Assembly: GCA_945884695.1 (NCBI GenBank) | Contig: CAMCYO010000008.1 | Coordinates: 1-64,000 of the forward strand | Direction: 5' to 3' | Origin: Streptomyces griseus | Lineage (GTDB): Bacteria > Actinomycetota > Actinomycetes > Nanopelagicales > Nanopelagicaceae | DNA: 64,000 bases | Shown: positions 10,529-19,865 of the stretch, in pieces | How positions within the stretch are numbered: position 1 is the first letter of the stretch | Layout: each line of letters begins with the position of its first letter | Notes under the pieces: generated by a model | Told to the model about the DNA's origin: nothing | Database searches by the model: none | What the model saw: only the letters and a program-made list of their open reading frames with translations | Made by a program: the position numbers and the translations under genes

Positions 10529-11312
10529 TTCAGCTCATACCTCTGGCGATATTGCTGTATCAGTTCAGCACTTAGGACTGACTTACACGACGACAATAGA
10601 TCGTCGCCCAACTTTAAAATCACGAGTAAAAACTTTGGGACGTGGAACAAAACACACACGTACGGTTCGCGCATTGGACGATGTGATGCTTGATGTTAAT
10701 TACGGTTCTGTTCTTGGAGTTGTTGGTGCAAATGGAGCAGGAAAGTCATCTCTTATGAGAATAATCTCTGGAATTCTTCCGCCAACTCATGGCCGGGTTG
10801 AGGTATACGGAAAGGTCAGCACGTTATTGGCACTTGGAGTTGGATTTAGTCCATCACTTTCAGGCAGAGCAAATGTTCACTTAGGTGGCCTAGCCGCTGG
10901 CATGACTCGAGATGAAATCGCCGATCACTTTGATGAAATCGCTGATTTTGCAGATTTAGGTGAAGCTATCGATGCACCTATGCGTACATACTCTTCAGGA
11001 ATGTATGCAAGGTTGGCTTTTTCGGTTGCCGTTACCGTACGGCCAGATATTTTGATTGTCGATGAAGCCCTAAGCACCGGAGATGCCAAATTTAAAGAAA
11101 AGAGCTTGGGGAAAATTAAGGAATTGCGTAGCGATGCAAGGGCGTTAATTCTTGTGAGTCATGCACTCGGAACAATAAGAGATATTTGTAACGAGGTGGC
11201 TTGGTTAGATAAGGGGCGCTTAGTCAAGCGCGGCAACCCAATAGAAGTAGTTGATGCATATTCTCAATTCTTGCAGGTCGGAAAGAGCGCAGCTATCGAT
11301 GAGGATATTTAG
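10521..11312 (+). CDS. Polysaccharide ABC exporter ATP-binding protein (TagH/Wzt-like)
   Basis: GVVGANGAGKSSLMRIISGILPPTHG, YSSGMYARLAFSVA, ILIVDEALSTGD; GTG start overlapping permease. Confidence 0.92.
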   Translation: MSNSAHTSGDIAVSVQHLGLTYTTTIDRRPTLKSRVKTLGRGTKHTRTVRALDDVMLDVNYGSVLGVVGANGAGKSSLMRIISGILPPTHGRVEVYGKVSTLLALGVGFSPSLSGRANVHLGGLAAGMTRDEIADHFDEIADFADLGEAIDAPMRTYSSGMYARLAFSVAVTVRPDILIVDEALSTGDAKFKEKSLGKIKELRSDARALILVSHALGTIRDICNEVAWLDKGRLVKRGNPIEVVDAYSQFLQVGKSAAIDEDI

Positions 11313-12558
11313 GCTTCTATTTCTTATAGTTTTAACAAATCTTATTTTGATGCCGACTTTGGCATTTGCCCAAGAAACACCAGTATCTTTCTCATTTCAA
11401 GGTTCAGGCTATGGGCATGGCGTGGGGATGAGTCAAATTGGGGCACGAGGTCAAGCCCTCGAAGGTGAGAGTGCAACATCAATTCTTAATTATTATTATA
11501 AAGATGTTCTCATAACGCCAGTCAAAGATGACTATTTGTTAAGAGTAAATATTGGACATCAACTTTCTGCAGTTTCAGTAAATACTCAAACAAAGTCTGG
11601 AACGCTTCGGTTAATAAGTGGTGACATACAAGACCTAGATTCGGCAACAACCTCACGCAGTTTTCCTGCCAGAGTTAATTTAATTTTTAGCATTTCAGGC
11701 TCTAATATTGCAGGGAAAGCCCTCTATGCAAATGGGAAAATTGTTGATTTACCATTAGGTAAATTGTGGACAATCAGATGGAGTGGAACTCGCAATCTCG
11801 ACGGACCAGATTCGATTGCAAATGTGAACATTAACGGAGCAGTAACTAAGTATCGCTACGGGCAGTTACAAATAAAATCGGTAAAAACACCTTTAGAGGG
11901 ATACCGAATAGAGATTACAAACACTCTGCGAATTCACGACGAATATCTCTGGGGAATCGGGGAGATGCCATCATCTTGGCCGGCAGCTGCCCTTCAAGCA
12001 CAGGCTATTGCATCTCGAAGTTACGCCTTAGCCAAAGTTGGAAAATACAACACAAGTTGTGATTGTGAAATTTACTCGGCTACGCGAGATCAAAGTTTTA
12101 TTGGATACGCCAAAGAGTTAGAACCCCGATATGGTCATTTCTGGAAGAATGCAATTAATGCAACGGCGACAGATTCAGCCAATGGCATTGCGATTTTATA
12201 TAACTCCAACCCCATTTCAGCCTATTTTTTCTCTTCCTCACCCGGGCAAACAGAATCTGGCATCGATGTTTGGACAAAAGATGTTCCATTTGTTGCAAGC
12301 GTTCCAGATCCGTGGAGTTTAGATCCAATTCTCAATCCACGATTTGCTCGATGGGAAAGATCTGTGGCCCAAAGCGTGATCGCAACGGCATTTGGATTAC
12401 CGAATGTTGCAACTCTTGAAATTGCTAGCAGAAATCCAACTGGAACTGTGGGGGTAATTCTGGGTACTTCTGCAGAGGGAGTAGTGGCGCAATTAACCGG
12501 AGAAGCTTTTAGAAGTAAGAGTAAATTGCCTTCAGCGTGGTTTGATTTCTTACCTTAA
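11299..12558 (+). CDS. SpoIID/LytB domain protein
   Basis: FQGSGYGHGVGMSQIGARGQA...YLWGIGEMPSSWPAAALQAQAIASRSYAL...YFFSSSPGQTE. Confidence 0.88.
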   Translation: MRIFRLLFLIVLTNLILMPTLAFAQETPVSFSFQGSGYGHGVGMSQIGARGQALEGESATSILNYYYKDVLITPVKDDYLLRVNIGHQLSAVSVNTQTKSGTLRLISGDIQDLDSATTSRSFPARVNLIFSISGSNIAGKALYANGKIVDLPLGKLWTIRWSGTRNLDGPDSIANVNINGAVTKYRYGQLQIKSVKTPLEGYRIEITNTLRIHDEYLWGIGEMPSSWPAAALQAQAIASRSYALAKVGKYNTSCDCEIYSATRDQSFIGYAKELEPRYGHFWKNAINATATDSANGIAILYNSNPISAYFFSSSPGQTESGIDVWTKDVPFVASVPDPWSLDPILNPRFARWERSVAQSVIATAFGLPNVATLEIASRNPTGTVGVILGTSAEGVVAQLTGEAFRSKSKLPSAWFDFLP

Positions 12559-13481
12559 TTGGAGTGCAGAACCGAATTCAAACCGCCCCATGAACCAGTG
12601 CGCATAACAACTTCTAAGTTTCCATTTAAAGAGTTTCTGCGGAAAAGTAAGTCATTTGCACCTGATAGCGAACCGGCTTTAACTACTTCACCATCTGGAA
12701 GTTTCACCTTTGCAGCTGCTGTGACGTAAGTGCCTGCTTCGACCACACAGTTATTTCCTAATGAAATTCCGATTCCTGAATTTGCTCCAAGAAGGCAATT
12801 TTCCCCAATTGCAATTACCGTTTTGCCTCCACCACTCAAAGTTCCCATGATGGATGCCCCTCCACCAACATCTGAGCCGTTTCCAACTACAACACCGGAT
12901 GAAATTCGGCCCTCGATCATTGAAGTTCCTAAGGTTCCTGCATTAAAATTAACAAAACCTTCATGCATCACTGTAGTTCCGCTTGCAAGATGGGCACCCA
13001 AGCGAACTCGATCAGCATCTGCGATTCTGACTCCGCTTGGTATTACATAATCAACCATTCTTGGAAACTTATCGACGCTGAGAACTGTTACATGTCCGTG
13101 CTTACTCATGAGGCGCGCTCTTACTTCTTCAAATCCTTCAACTTCACATGGTCCGTGTGATGTCCATACAACGTTGTGAAGAAGCTTAAATACACCTTCC
13201 AGTGATTGACCATGTGGTTCTACCAAACGATGAGAAAGCAAATGAAGTCGCAGGTAGACATCAACGGCATCTTTTGGAGGTGTTGAGAGAGTGATGGTTT
13301 TAGATACTACTTTTCGCTCAACATTTCGATCTTCGTCGCGACCTGCTAATTTTTTAAGGAAAGTTGGGACCTCACGTGAAATTGCCGAAAGACTTGGTTG
13401 CGGAAACCAGACATCAAGCACATCGCCTTTATAAGTCAGCGTCGCGATGCCGTGAGCGGATGCGGTACCTGAGGTTGGCAT
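12555..13481 (-). CDS. dapD: 2,3,4,5-tetrahydropyridine-2,6-dicarboxylate N-succinyltransferase
   Basis: Actinobacterial DapD pattern: VRIADADRVRLGAHLASGTTVMHEGFVNFNAGTLGTSMIEGRISSGVVVGNGSDVGGGASIMGTLSGGG. Confidence 0.93.
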   Translation of the reverse strand: MPTSGTASAHGIATLTYKGDVLDVWFPQPSLSAISREVPTFLKKLAGRDEDRNVERKVVSKTITLSTPPKDAVDVYLRLHLLSHRLVEPHGQSLEGVFKLLHNVVWTSHGPCEVEGFEEVRARLMSKHGHVTVLSVDKFPRMVDYVIPSGVRIADADRVRLGAHLASGTTVMHEGFVNFNAGTLGTSMIEGRISSGVVVGNGSDVGGGASIMGTLSGGGKTVIAIGENCLLGANSGIGISLGNNCVVEAGTYVTAAAKVKLPDGEVVKAGSLSGANDLLFRRNSLNGNLEVVMRTGSWGGLNSVLHSN

Positions 13482-13510
13482 GGGCTAAGAATAGCCCCTA
13501 TTCTCATCAG

Positions 13511-14038
13511 ATGCGTATTGCCGTCTTCTGCTCATCTTCACCAACGATTGCCGATAAATATCTTGACCTTGCTACTGACCTTGGCGTGGCTATCGGTTCG
13601 CGCAAATGGGATTTGATTTCCGGCGGTGGCCATATTTCAATGATGGGGGCAGTTGCTCGTGGTGTGCGTAGCAGCGGTGGGAAAAGTATTGGTGTAATTC
13701 CACAGATGTTAGTGGATATTGAATTTGCAGATCACGATAGTCATGAACTGCATGTAGTAACGTCAATGAGAGACCGTAAGGCAAAGATTGAAGAATTTTC
13801 AGATGCATTCATTGCGCTACCAGGAGGACCCGGAACTCTCGAAGAACTTTTTGAAATCTGGGTTGGAAAGTTTCTTAAGTTCCACGATAAACCCGTAATA
13901 ATTTTGGATCCATTTGGTGTTTATGCTCCACTTCAAGATTTACTCGACCATCTTGAGAAGGAAGGTTTTGTGAAGCCTGGGCAGAGAGAGTTGTTGAAAT
14001 GGTGTACGAGCGTCGATGAAGCACTCACGCATTGTTAA
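13511..14038 (+). CDS. LOG / TIGR00730 family Rossmann-fold protein
   Basis: ISGGGHISMMGAVARG...VTSMRDRKAKIEEFSDAFIALPGGPGTLEELFE; ORF-track 5' extension overlaps dapD antisense. Confidence 0.92.
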   Translation: MRIAVFCSSSPTIADKYLDLATDLGVAIGSRKWDLISGGGHISMMGAVARGVRSSGGKSIGVIPQMLVDIEFADHDSHELHVVTSMRDRKAKIEEFSDAFIALPGGPGTLEELFEIWVGKFLKFHDKPVIILDPFGVYAPLQDLLDHLEKEGFVKPGQRELLKWCTSVDEALTHC

Positions 14039-14141
14039 TCGGCTTATAGGTTCTTGGCTTTTTGTTGCTTAAAATAGGTAGGTCAACCTACTTGCCCCTG
14101 TCTTACCAAATGTGACAGGTCGAGAAGGTAACCTTGCTTCT

Positions 14142-14330
14142 ATGACTGCGGAAACTCTGGCTCAATTGCTTGCCAGTTTGCCAGAGGAAGAACGCATCAT
14201 TTTGACCCTTCACTATCTTAAGAATCTCTCACCGACCCAGATTGCCTCTGCACTTCAAGTACCAGAACGCGCAGTTGTCAACATCATTTCTATTGGCCGG
14301 GCCCGCCTGACTGCACGCCTAGATTTGTGA
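14142..14330 (+). CDS. Stand-alone sigma-70 region-4-like small protein
   Basis: MTAETLAQLLASLPEEERIILTLHYLKNLSPTQIASALQVPERAVVNIISIGRARLTARLDL; alternative GTG start 14112. Confidence 0.65.
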   Translation: MTAETLAQLLASLPEEERIILTLHYLKNLSPTQIASALQVPERAVVNIISIGRARLTARLDL

Positions 14331-14455
14331 GATTTTCGGCCCTATCACTCTCGATTTCTTAGTTCGGTGGTAAATGCGAGATACTTCTCCCTCATACATC
14401 GGTCGAAGCAGGAATTCCCTCATTGCGTACTTGATCGATTAAGAAGGAGAGACAC

Positions 14456-14638
14456 ATGGCAGCCATGAAACCCCGAACTGGAGATGGACCCATGGAAGTT
14501 ACGAAGGAGGCCCGCAGTTTGGTTATGCGTATTCCTTTGGAAGGTGGCGGACGCTTGGTCGTAGAACTCAATGGTGAAGAGGCATCGAATCTTGGGAGCG
14601 CTCTTCACGCCGCAGCTTTGCTCCTAGTTAAGAAATAG
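14456..14638 (+). CDS. DUF3117 domain protein
   Basis: MAAMKPRTGDGPMEVTKEARSLVMRIPLEGGGRLVVELNGEEASNLGSAL; AAGGAGAG SD. Confidence 0.9.
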   Translation: MAAMKPRTGDGPMEVTKEARSLVMRIPLEGGGRLVVELNGEEASNLGSALHAAALLLVKK

Positions 14639-14653
14639 TTTCCATTTACTAAG

Positions 14654-16147
14654 GTGAGTCTCTCAGCCGTTCCAACGCTTAAAGCTCAACTTTTAACAGT
14701 TGAATCTGTAATTAGAGCTAATTCAATCGCAATTGGATTCTTAAAAAACGAAGAGGGCAATTTCTCCTTTCCTTCAAACTCTGCGCTAATTGCGAAAGTA
14801 GAAAGCTATTTTGGATTAAATCTCGTCGATGAATTGGCGTTTTTTTCCGCAACTGGAAAAACTGGTGAAATCTTTGAAATCCCAATTAGCGCCGAAAGTG
14901 CTAAATGCGATCGAATTATCTTGGTCGGAGTCGGTAGTAATTCTCTTTCTGATATTCGACTTGCTGGCGCTAGCCTAGGCAGAAAATTTCGAGGCAAGGA
15001 AAGTTCATTATTCACTTTGGTGGCCAACTCTGGAGCTGAAATTTTGGCACATGCTGTTTCACTGATATTAGGAAATTATCAATGGACGAAGAAGACAACC
15101 GGAGTTAAGTTAAAAGCGCCAGAGTTTTACTTAAGCAGTTCGCATAGTGCCTCGATAGAGCGAGCACAAATAATTGCAAGAGCTGTGAGCCGAGCTCGAG
15201 ATCTCATTCATACGCCTGCAAACATTAAAACTCCTGCGTGGATGGCTCTGCAAGCGAAAAGTTTTGCGCGCAATTCTGACCTAGTTGTAACCGTTTTATC
15301 GGGCAAGGAGCTCTCGGAATTTGGTGGCCTGCAGGCAGTTGGAAATTCTTCACCCAATCCTGGTCCTCGATTCATACAGATCAGCTATGCACCGCGCGGA
15401 TCTAAAAATTGGCCACATGTAGTTCTAGTTGGAAAAGGAATAACTTTCGATACCGGTGGAATTTCATTAAAGCGCCCCTACGACACAATGATTGGCATGA
15501 AGTCAGATATGTCTGGGGCTGCAGCAATTCTTAGTGTTGTCAGCGCAATGCCATCTGTTGCACCGAAAGTCAGAGTCACTGCCCTACTTATGTGTGCAGA
15601 AAATGCACTTTCTGCCACTGCGCAACGACCAAGTGATGTAATCACACATTACGGTGGCACGACGGTTGAAGTAATAAATACTGATGCTGAAGGCCGTTTG
15701 GTATTAGCAGATGGCTTGGCTTTTGCCGATTTGAATCTTGATCCGGATTATTTAGTGGATGTCGCAACCTTAACTGGGGCTGCCACCTTAGGACTAGGGC
15801 GCCAGTACGGTGCGATGTATACACGCAATAATGCTCTAGCTAAGAAACTGCATAGCCTTGGTGAGATTTCAGGAGATCGTGTTTGGCATATGCCACTCAT
15901 TGATGATTATGCAATTGCACTCGAAAGTTTTGTTGCAGATTACAATCACACCGCAGATAAACCAAAGTTTTCTGCTGGCTCCGTTACGGCTGCACTTTTT
16001 CTGGAGAAGTTTACTGGAGAGCGTAATTGGGTGCATTTAGATATTGCAGGTCCCGCAAGGAGTGAGACAGATTCTGGCGAAAATCCTAAAGGTGGTACCG
16101 GGTTTGGGGTTCGACTGTTGATTGATTGGATATCGAGTATAAAATGA
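14654..16147 (+). CDS. pepA: Leucyl aminopeptidase (M17)
   Basis: VGKGITFDTGGISLKRPYDTMIGMKSDMSGAA, NTDAEGRLVLADGL. Confidence 0.95.
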   Translation: MSLSAVPTLKAQLLTVESVIRANSIAIGFLKNEEGNFSFPSNSALIAKVESYFGLNLVDELAFFSATGKTGEIFEIPISAESAKCDRIILVGVGSNSLSDIRLAGASLGRKFRGKESSLFTLVANSGAEILAHAVSLILGNYQWTKKTTGVKLKAPEFYLSSSHSASIERAQIIARAVSRARDLIHTPANIKTPAWMALQAKSFARNSDLVVTVLSGKELSEFGGLQAVGNSSPNPGPRFIQISYAPRGSKNWPHVVLVGKGITFDTGGISLKRPYDTMIGMKSDMSGAAAILSVVSAMPSVAPKVRVTALLMCAENALSATAQRPSDVITHYGGTTVEVINTDAEGRLVLADGLAFADLNLDPDYLVDVATLTGAATLGLGRQYGAMYTRNNALAKKLHSLGEISGDRVWHMPLIDDYAIALESFVADYNHTADKPKFSAGSVTAALFLEKFTGERNWVHLDIAGPARSETDSGENPKGGTGFGVRLLIDWISSIK

Positions 16148-16770
16148 AAACCGATATGTATTCTTACGCGGAAAACTTTATAGTTGAAGACGAGGCGCTA
16201 ATTAACGCTCGTGCACGTGGAGTTGAAGTAGGAGCACGAGATGTATCTGTCGGCACCGGATCCTATTTGCGTCATTTAGCCCATACAATTTCTGCCCAAT
16301 CTGTGGTCGAAGTTGGCACAGGTGGTGGCGTTGGAAGTATTTGGATTTTACGCGGAATGATTGATAGCGGCACTCTTACCTCTATAGATGACGAAGTAGA
16401 ACATGCAAATATCGCGCGTATCGCATTCGCCGAGGCGGGAATCATTCCAGCAAGATTTCGTCTCATTACCAATCCCATGATGGAAGTTTTAGGAAAGTTG
16501 ACTGACCGAGCTTATGACTTAGTTGTTTTACGACATGAAGCAGAAGATTTAGAGTTTTCGATTGAACAAGCCCATCGCATATTGCGATCGGGCGGTGTTC
16601 TAGCTATAGATTCATTTTTTGGAGATGGAAAAGTTCCAGACCCCGCACAGAGGGATGCTCGAACTATTGCATTGCGCGAAGCGGGGAAAAGCATTCGACT
16701 AGATGCTTCACACTGGATAAGCACCCTTATTCATGTGGGGGATGGACTTCTCTTAGCGACAAAGCTCTAG
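16144..16770 (+). CDS. O-methyltransferase (class I SAM-dependent)
   Basis: SVVEVGTGGGVGSIWILRGM; VLRHEAEDLEFSIEQAHRILRSGGVLAIDS. Confidence 0.85.
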   Translation: MKTDMYSYAENFIVEDEALINARARGVEVGARDVSVGTGSYLRHLAHTISAQSVVEVGTGGGVGSIWILRGMIDSGTLTSIDDEVEHANIARIAFAEAGIIPARFRLITNPMMEVLGKLTDRAYDLVVLRHEAEDLEFSIEQAHRILRSGGVLAIDSFFGDGKVPDPAQRDARTIALREAGKSIRLDASHWISTLIHVGDGLLLATKL

Positions 16771-16838
16771 TTCCCAGACATTTCTCGGATTTTTTCGGTG
16801 TAATTAGCGCAAGGTTTTCGAAAGCTGGGGAGGCTGGA

Positions 16839-17954
16839 ATGAGTGAACAAGACCCTTGGTGGGCTGCACCTAAGCCTTCCCTAAAATCACTTCATATACG
16901 TTTGAGCCACGCTATCGCACTCGCAGTTGTTGCAGGGATTGCAGGAAGCCTTCTGTCCAATTTACTAAATTTAGAATCTATATTTCATCAAAAGATCAAT
17001 CTGGTTTCTGTGAGCAAAACGATTGAAAGAAAGCCAGATTCTATTGCTGGCATTGCACAACGCGTTCTACCTTCGGTAGTTTCTATTTCGACTAAGTCAA
17101 CTTCAGGTAGTGGCACAGGGTCAGGCTTTATTATTAATAGCACAGGATATATCTTGACTAACAACCACGTTGTAGAGTCGGTAGCGATATCAGATGGAAC
17201 AATAACGGTGACACTAAATGACGGCCAAACAATTGGCGCAACAATTGTTGGGCGCGATTCTGCCTATGACTTAGCTGTTCTAAAAATTTCTGCAGAGAAT
17301 CTTCCTGCTCTTCAATTTGGCGACAGTGACAATATTCAAGTTGGCGATCCAGTCATAGCTATTGGTTCACCTCTTGGCTTATCCGGAACTGTGACAACTG
17401 GAATCATTAGTGCTAAAGATCGAGCCGTTAGCACTGGTGGGTCAGATGGTGAGGGTTCATTCATGAATGCACTTCAAACTGATGCTGCGATTAATCCAGG
17501 AAATTCTGGGGGCCCACTTGTTGACATGACAGGTGCGGTAGTCGGAGTTAATTCTGCAATTGCATCCCTTGGCGCTTCGAACGGAAGCCAAGTGGGGTCT
17601 ATTGGATTAGGTTTTGCAATACCAATCAATCAAGCGCGCAAGACGGCAGACCAACTCATCGCAACGGGAAAATCTGTTTACCCAATTGTAGGAATCTCTA
17701 TTGAGATGGGATTTGCTGGGCCCGGTGCAAAAATTGCACCAGCACCCACTGGGCTCCGTGCCGGTGGGCCTGCACAGAAAGCTGGTTTACTACCAGGAGA
17801 TGTGATCACAGTTTTCGGTGGTAAGAAAATTGCTAATGCTGATCAACTCATTATCGCTATTCGAGCTAAAAGTGTTGGAGATAAAGTCATACTTACTTAC
17901 GAAAGAAGTGGCACATCTAATCAAGCTACTGTGGTTTTAATCGCAGGGCCATAG
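16839..17954 (+). CDS. HtrA/DegP-like trypsin-fold serine protease with PDZ domain
   Basis: TNNHVVE, DSAYDLAVLKI, QTDAAINPGNSGGPLVD, C-terminal PDZ; N-terminal TM; SD GGGAGG. Confidence 0.93.
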   Translation: MSEQDPWWAAPKPSLKSLHIRLSHAIALAVVAGIAGSLLSNLLNLESIFHQKINLVSVSKTIERKPDSIAGIAQRVLPSVVSISTKSTSGSGTGSGFIINSTGYILTNNHVVESVAISDGTITVTLNDGQTIGATIVGRDSAYDLAVLKISAENLPALQFGDSDNIQVGDPVIAIGSPLGLSGTVTTGIISAKDRAVSTGGSDGEGSFMNALQTDAAINPGNSGGPLVDMTGAVVGVNSAIASLGASNGSQVGSIGLGFAIPINQARKTADQLIATGKSVYPIVGISIEMGFAGPGAKIAPAPTGLRAGGPAQKAGLLPGDVITVFGGKKIANADQLIIAIRAKSVGDKVILTYERSGTSNQATVVLIAGP

Positions 17955-17980
17955 GGCTTAAGTAGAGGTAGGCTCATTGC

Positions 17981-18280
17981 ATGTTCTTTGATATTGGCGC
18001 AGGAGAGATAATTGGTTTGGCAGTTCTTGGTCTTATTTTGGTAGGACCTGATCGATTACCGAAGTTTGCATCCGATGCCGCAAAAATTGTGAGAAAGATT
18101 GCAAAGATTTCACAGAGCGCAACGAAGGAGCTTCGCGAAAACTTAGGACCAGGTTTTGAGGATCTTCAACCATCGGATCTGCACCCAAAAACTTTTTTAA
18201 AAAAGCATTTAGCGCAAGCACTAGACCAAGAAGAAAATGAGCAGACCAGTACAGCAAAGATTGATCCGGATTTACTATGA
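17981..18280 (+). CDS. tatB: Sec-independent translocase TatB-like
   Basis: MFFDIGAGEIIGLAVLGLILVGPDRLPKFASDAAKIVRK. Confidence 0.88.
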   Translation: MFFDIGAGEIIGLAVLGLILVGPDRLPKFASDAAKIVRKIAKISQSATKELRENLGPGFEDLQPSDLHPKTFLKKHLAQALDQEENEQTSTAKIDPDLL

Positions 18281-19398
18281 GCACCGTTGAGTTAATACAA
18301 GAGGCTCTCAGTAAAGTTCAAGATCCAGAGTTACATCGATCAATTACCGAACTTGGTATGGTGCAATCTGTTGCCTTCGATAATGGCAAAGCGTCGCTGA
18401 CGGTACTTCTCACTATCTCTGGTTGCCCTATGCAAGATCGACTTCGTAGCGATGTCAGCACTGCAGTCTTATCTGTTGAGGGAGTAAAGGATTGTGCTCT
18501 CGAATTTGGAGTTATGAATGAAGCACAACGCGATAATGTCAAGAAAATATTGCGCAACGGACGAGAGAAATTTATTCCATTTGCTCAGCCTGATTCACTC
18601 ACTCGCGTTATTGGTATTGCCTCTGGTAAGGGTGGAGTCGGTAAATCTTCTTTAACAGTTAACTTGGCAGTATCTGCTGCTAATAAGGGTCTACGCGTTG
18701 GAATACTTGATGCTGATGTTTATGGTCATTCAATTCCACGGCTGATGGGACTTATGGGCCAGCGTCCGACAGCAATCGATCAAATGTTTATTCCATTAGA
18801 GTCATTTGGGGTCAAGAGCGTTTCAATGGAAATGTTTAAGCCTGAACGCGCAGACGCAGTTGCATATAGAGGGCCACTTCTTCATCGCGTCCTAGAACAG
18901 CTGTTAAGCGATGCATACTGGGGAGATTTAGACCTTCTCCTCATAGACCTCCCTCCCGGAACAGGTGATTTGGCGATCTCTCTCGGCCAACTCATTCCAT
19001 CTTCAGAAATTATCGTGATAACAACTCCACAAATTGCTGCGGCTGAAGTTGCAGAACGTGCCGGACGTATTGCCCATCAAATTAAGCAACATGTAATTGG
19101 CGTTATCGAGAATATGTCAGAATTTCCATGTCCATCATGTGGTGAAAATATTTCCTTATTCGGAACCGGCGGAGGAGAAGCAACGTCAAAACGACTTTCA
19201 GAATTGGTCGGTAGCGATGTTCCACTACTTGGGAAAGTTCCATTCAATCCGGAGTTGCGTACCGGAGGTGACATGGGAACACCAGTAGTTCTTGCTCATC
19301 CTGATTCACCTGCATCAATTGCAATTGATGCAATTGTTAGCCAAATTATTGTAAGGAGTAAATCCTTACTCGGCGTCCGACTGGGACTTCTTACGTAA
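18277..19398 (+). CDS. Mrp/NBP35 family Fe-S carrier ATPase
   Basis: N-terminal MIP18-like domain; GIASGKGGVGKSSLTVNLAVSA; CPSCGENISLFGTGGGE. Confidence 0.93.
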   Translation: MSTVELIQEALSKVQDPELHRSITELGMVQSVAFDNGKASLTVLLTISGCPMQDRLRSDVSTAVLSVEGVKDCALEFGVMNEAQRDNVKKILRNGREKFIPFAQPDSLTRVIGIASGKGGVGKSSLTVNLAVSAANKGLRVGILDADVYGHSIPRLMGLMGQRPTAIDQMFIPLESFGVKSVSMEMFKPERADAVAYRGPLLHRVLEQLLSDAYWGDLDLLLIDLPPGTGDLAISLGQLIPSSEIIVITTPQIAAAEVAERAGRIAHQIKQHVIGVIENMSEFPCPSCGENISLFGTGGGEATSKRLSELVGSDVPLLGKVPFNPELRTGGDMGTPVVLAHPDSPASIAIDAIVSQIIVRSKSLLGVRLGLLT

Positions 19399-19863
19399 CT
19401 CTTTGAGGATTTCATCTGTTGCATCACTGATTTCGCTCCGCAAATAATCTCGAGTTGCCACTTCTCCCAACGCAATGCGCAAGCTTGCAAGTTCTCGAGT
19501 GAGATATTCAGTATCTGCGATATTTCGCTCGTTGCGTGCGCGATCCTCACTTAACGCAATTCTGTTCCGGTCTGTTTGTCGATTCTGGGCTAACAGAATG
19601 AGTGGAGCAGCATAAGAAGCTTGCAGAGAGAGAATCAAGGTGAGAAAAATAAATGGATAATCATCGAACCGAAGGTCGCGTGGAGCAAGTGAATTCCATA
19701 GAGCCCAAGCAAGCACAAAGATAGTCATGTAAACCAGAAAGCGAGCAGTACCTAGGAAGCGCGCGAAACGCTCTGATAAACGACCAAAAGTTTCTGGATC
19801 AAAATTGGGACGTAAAGTACGGCGAGTCTCGCGAGGAGTATCTAATCTATTTGTGCGCGCCAT
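19366..19863 (-). CDS. DUF1003 membrane protein
   Basis: FGRLSERFARFLGTARFLVYMTIFVLAWALWN...YPFIFLTLILSLQASYAAPLILLAQNRQTDRNR. Confidence 0.88.
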   Translation of the reverse strand: MARTNRLDTPRETRRTLRPNFDPETFGRLSERFARFLGTARFLVYMTIFVLAWALWNSLAPRDLRFDDYPFIFLTLILSLQASYAAPLILLAQNRQTDRNRIALSEDRARNERNIADTEYLTRELASLRIALGEVATRDYLRSEISDATDEILKELRKKSQSDAE

Positions 19864-19865
19864 TT

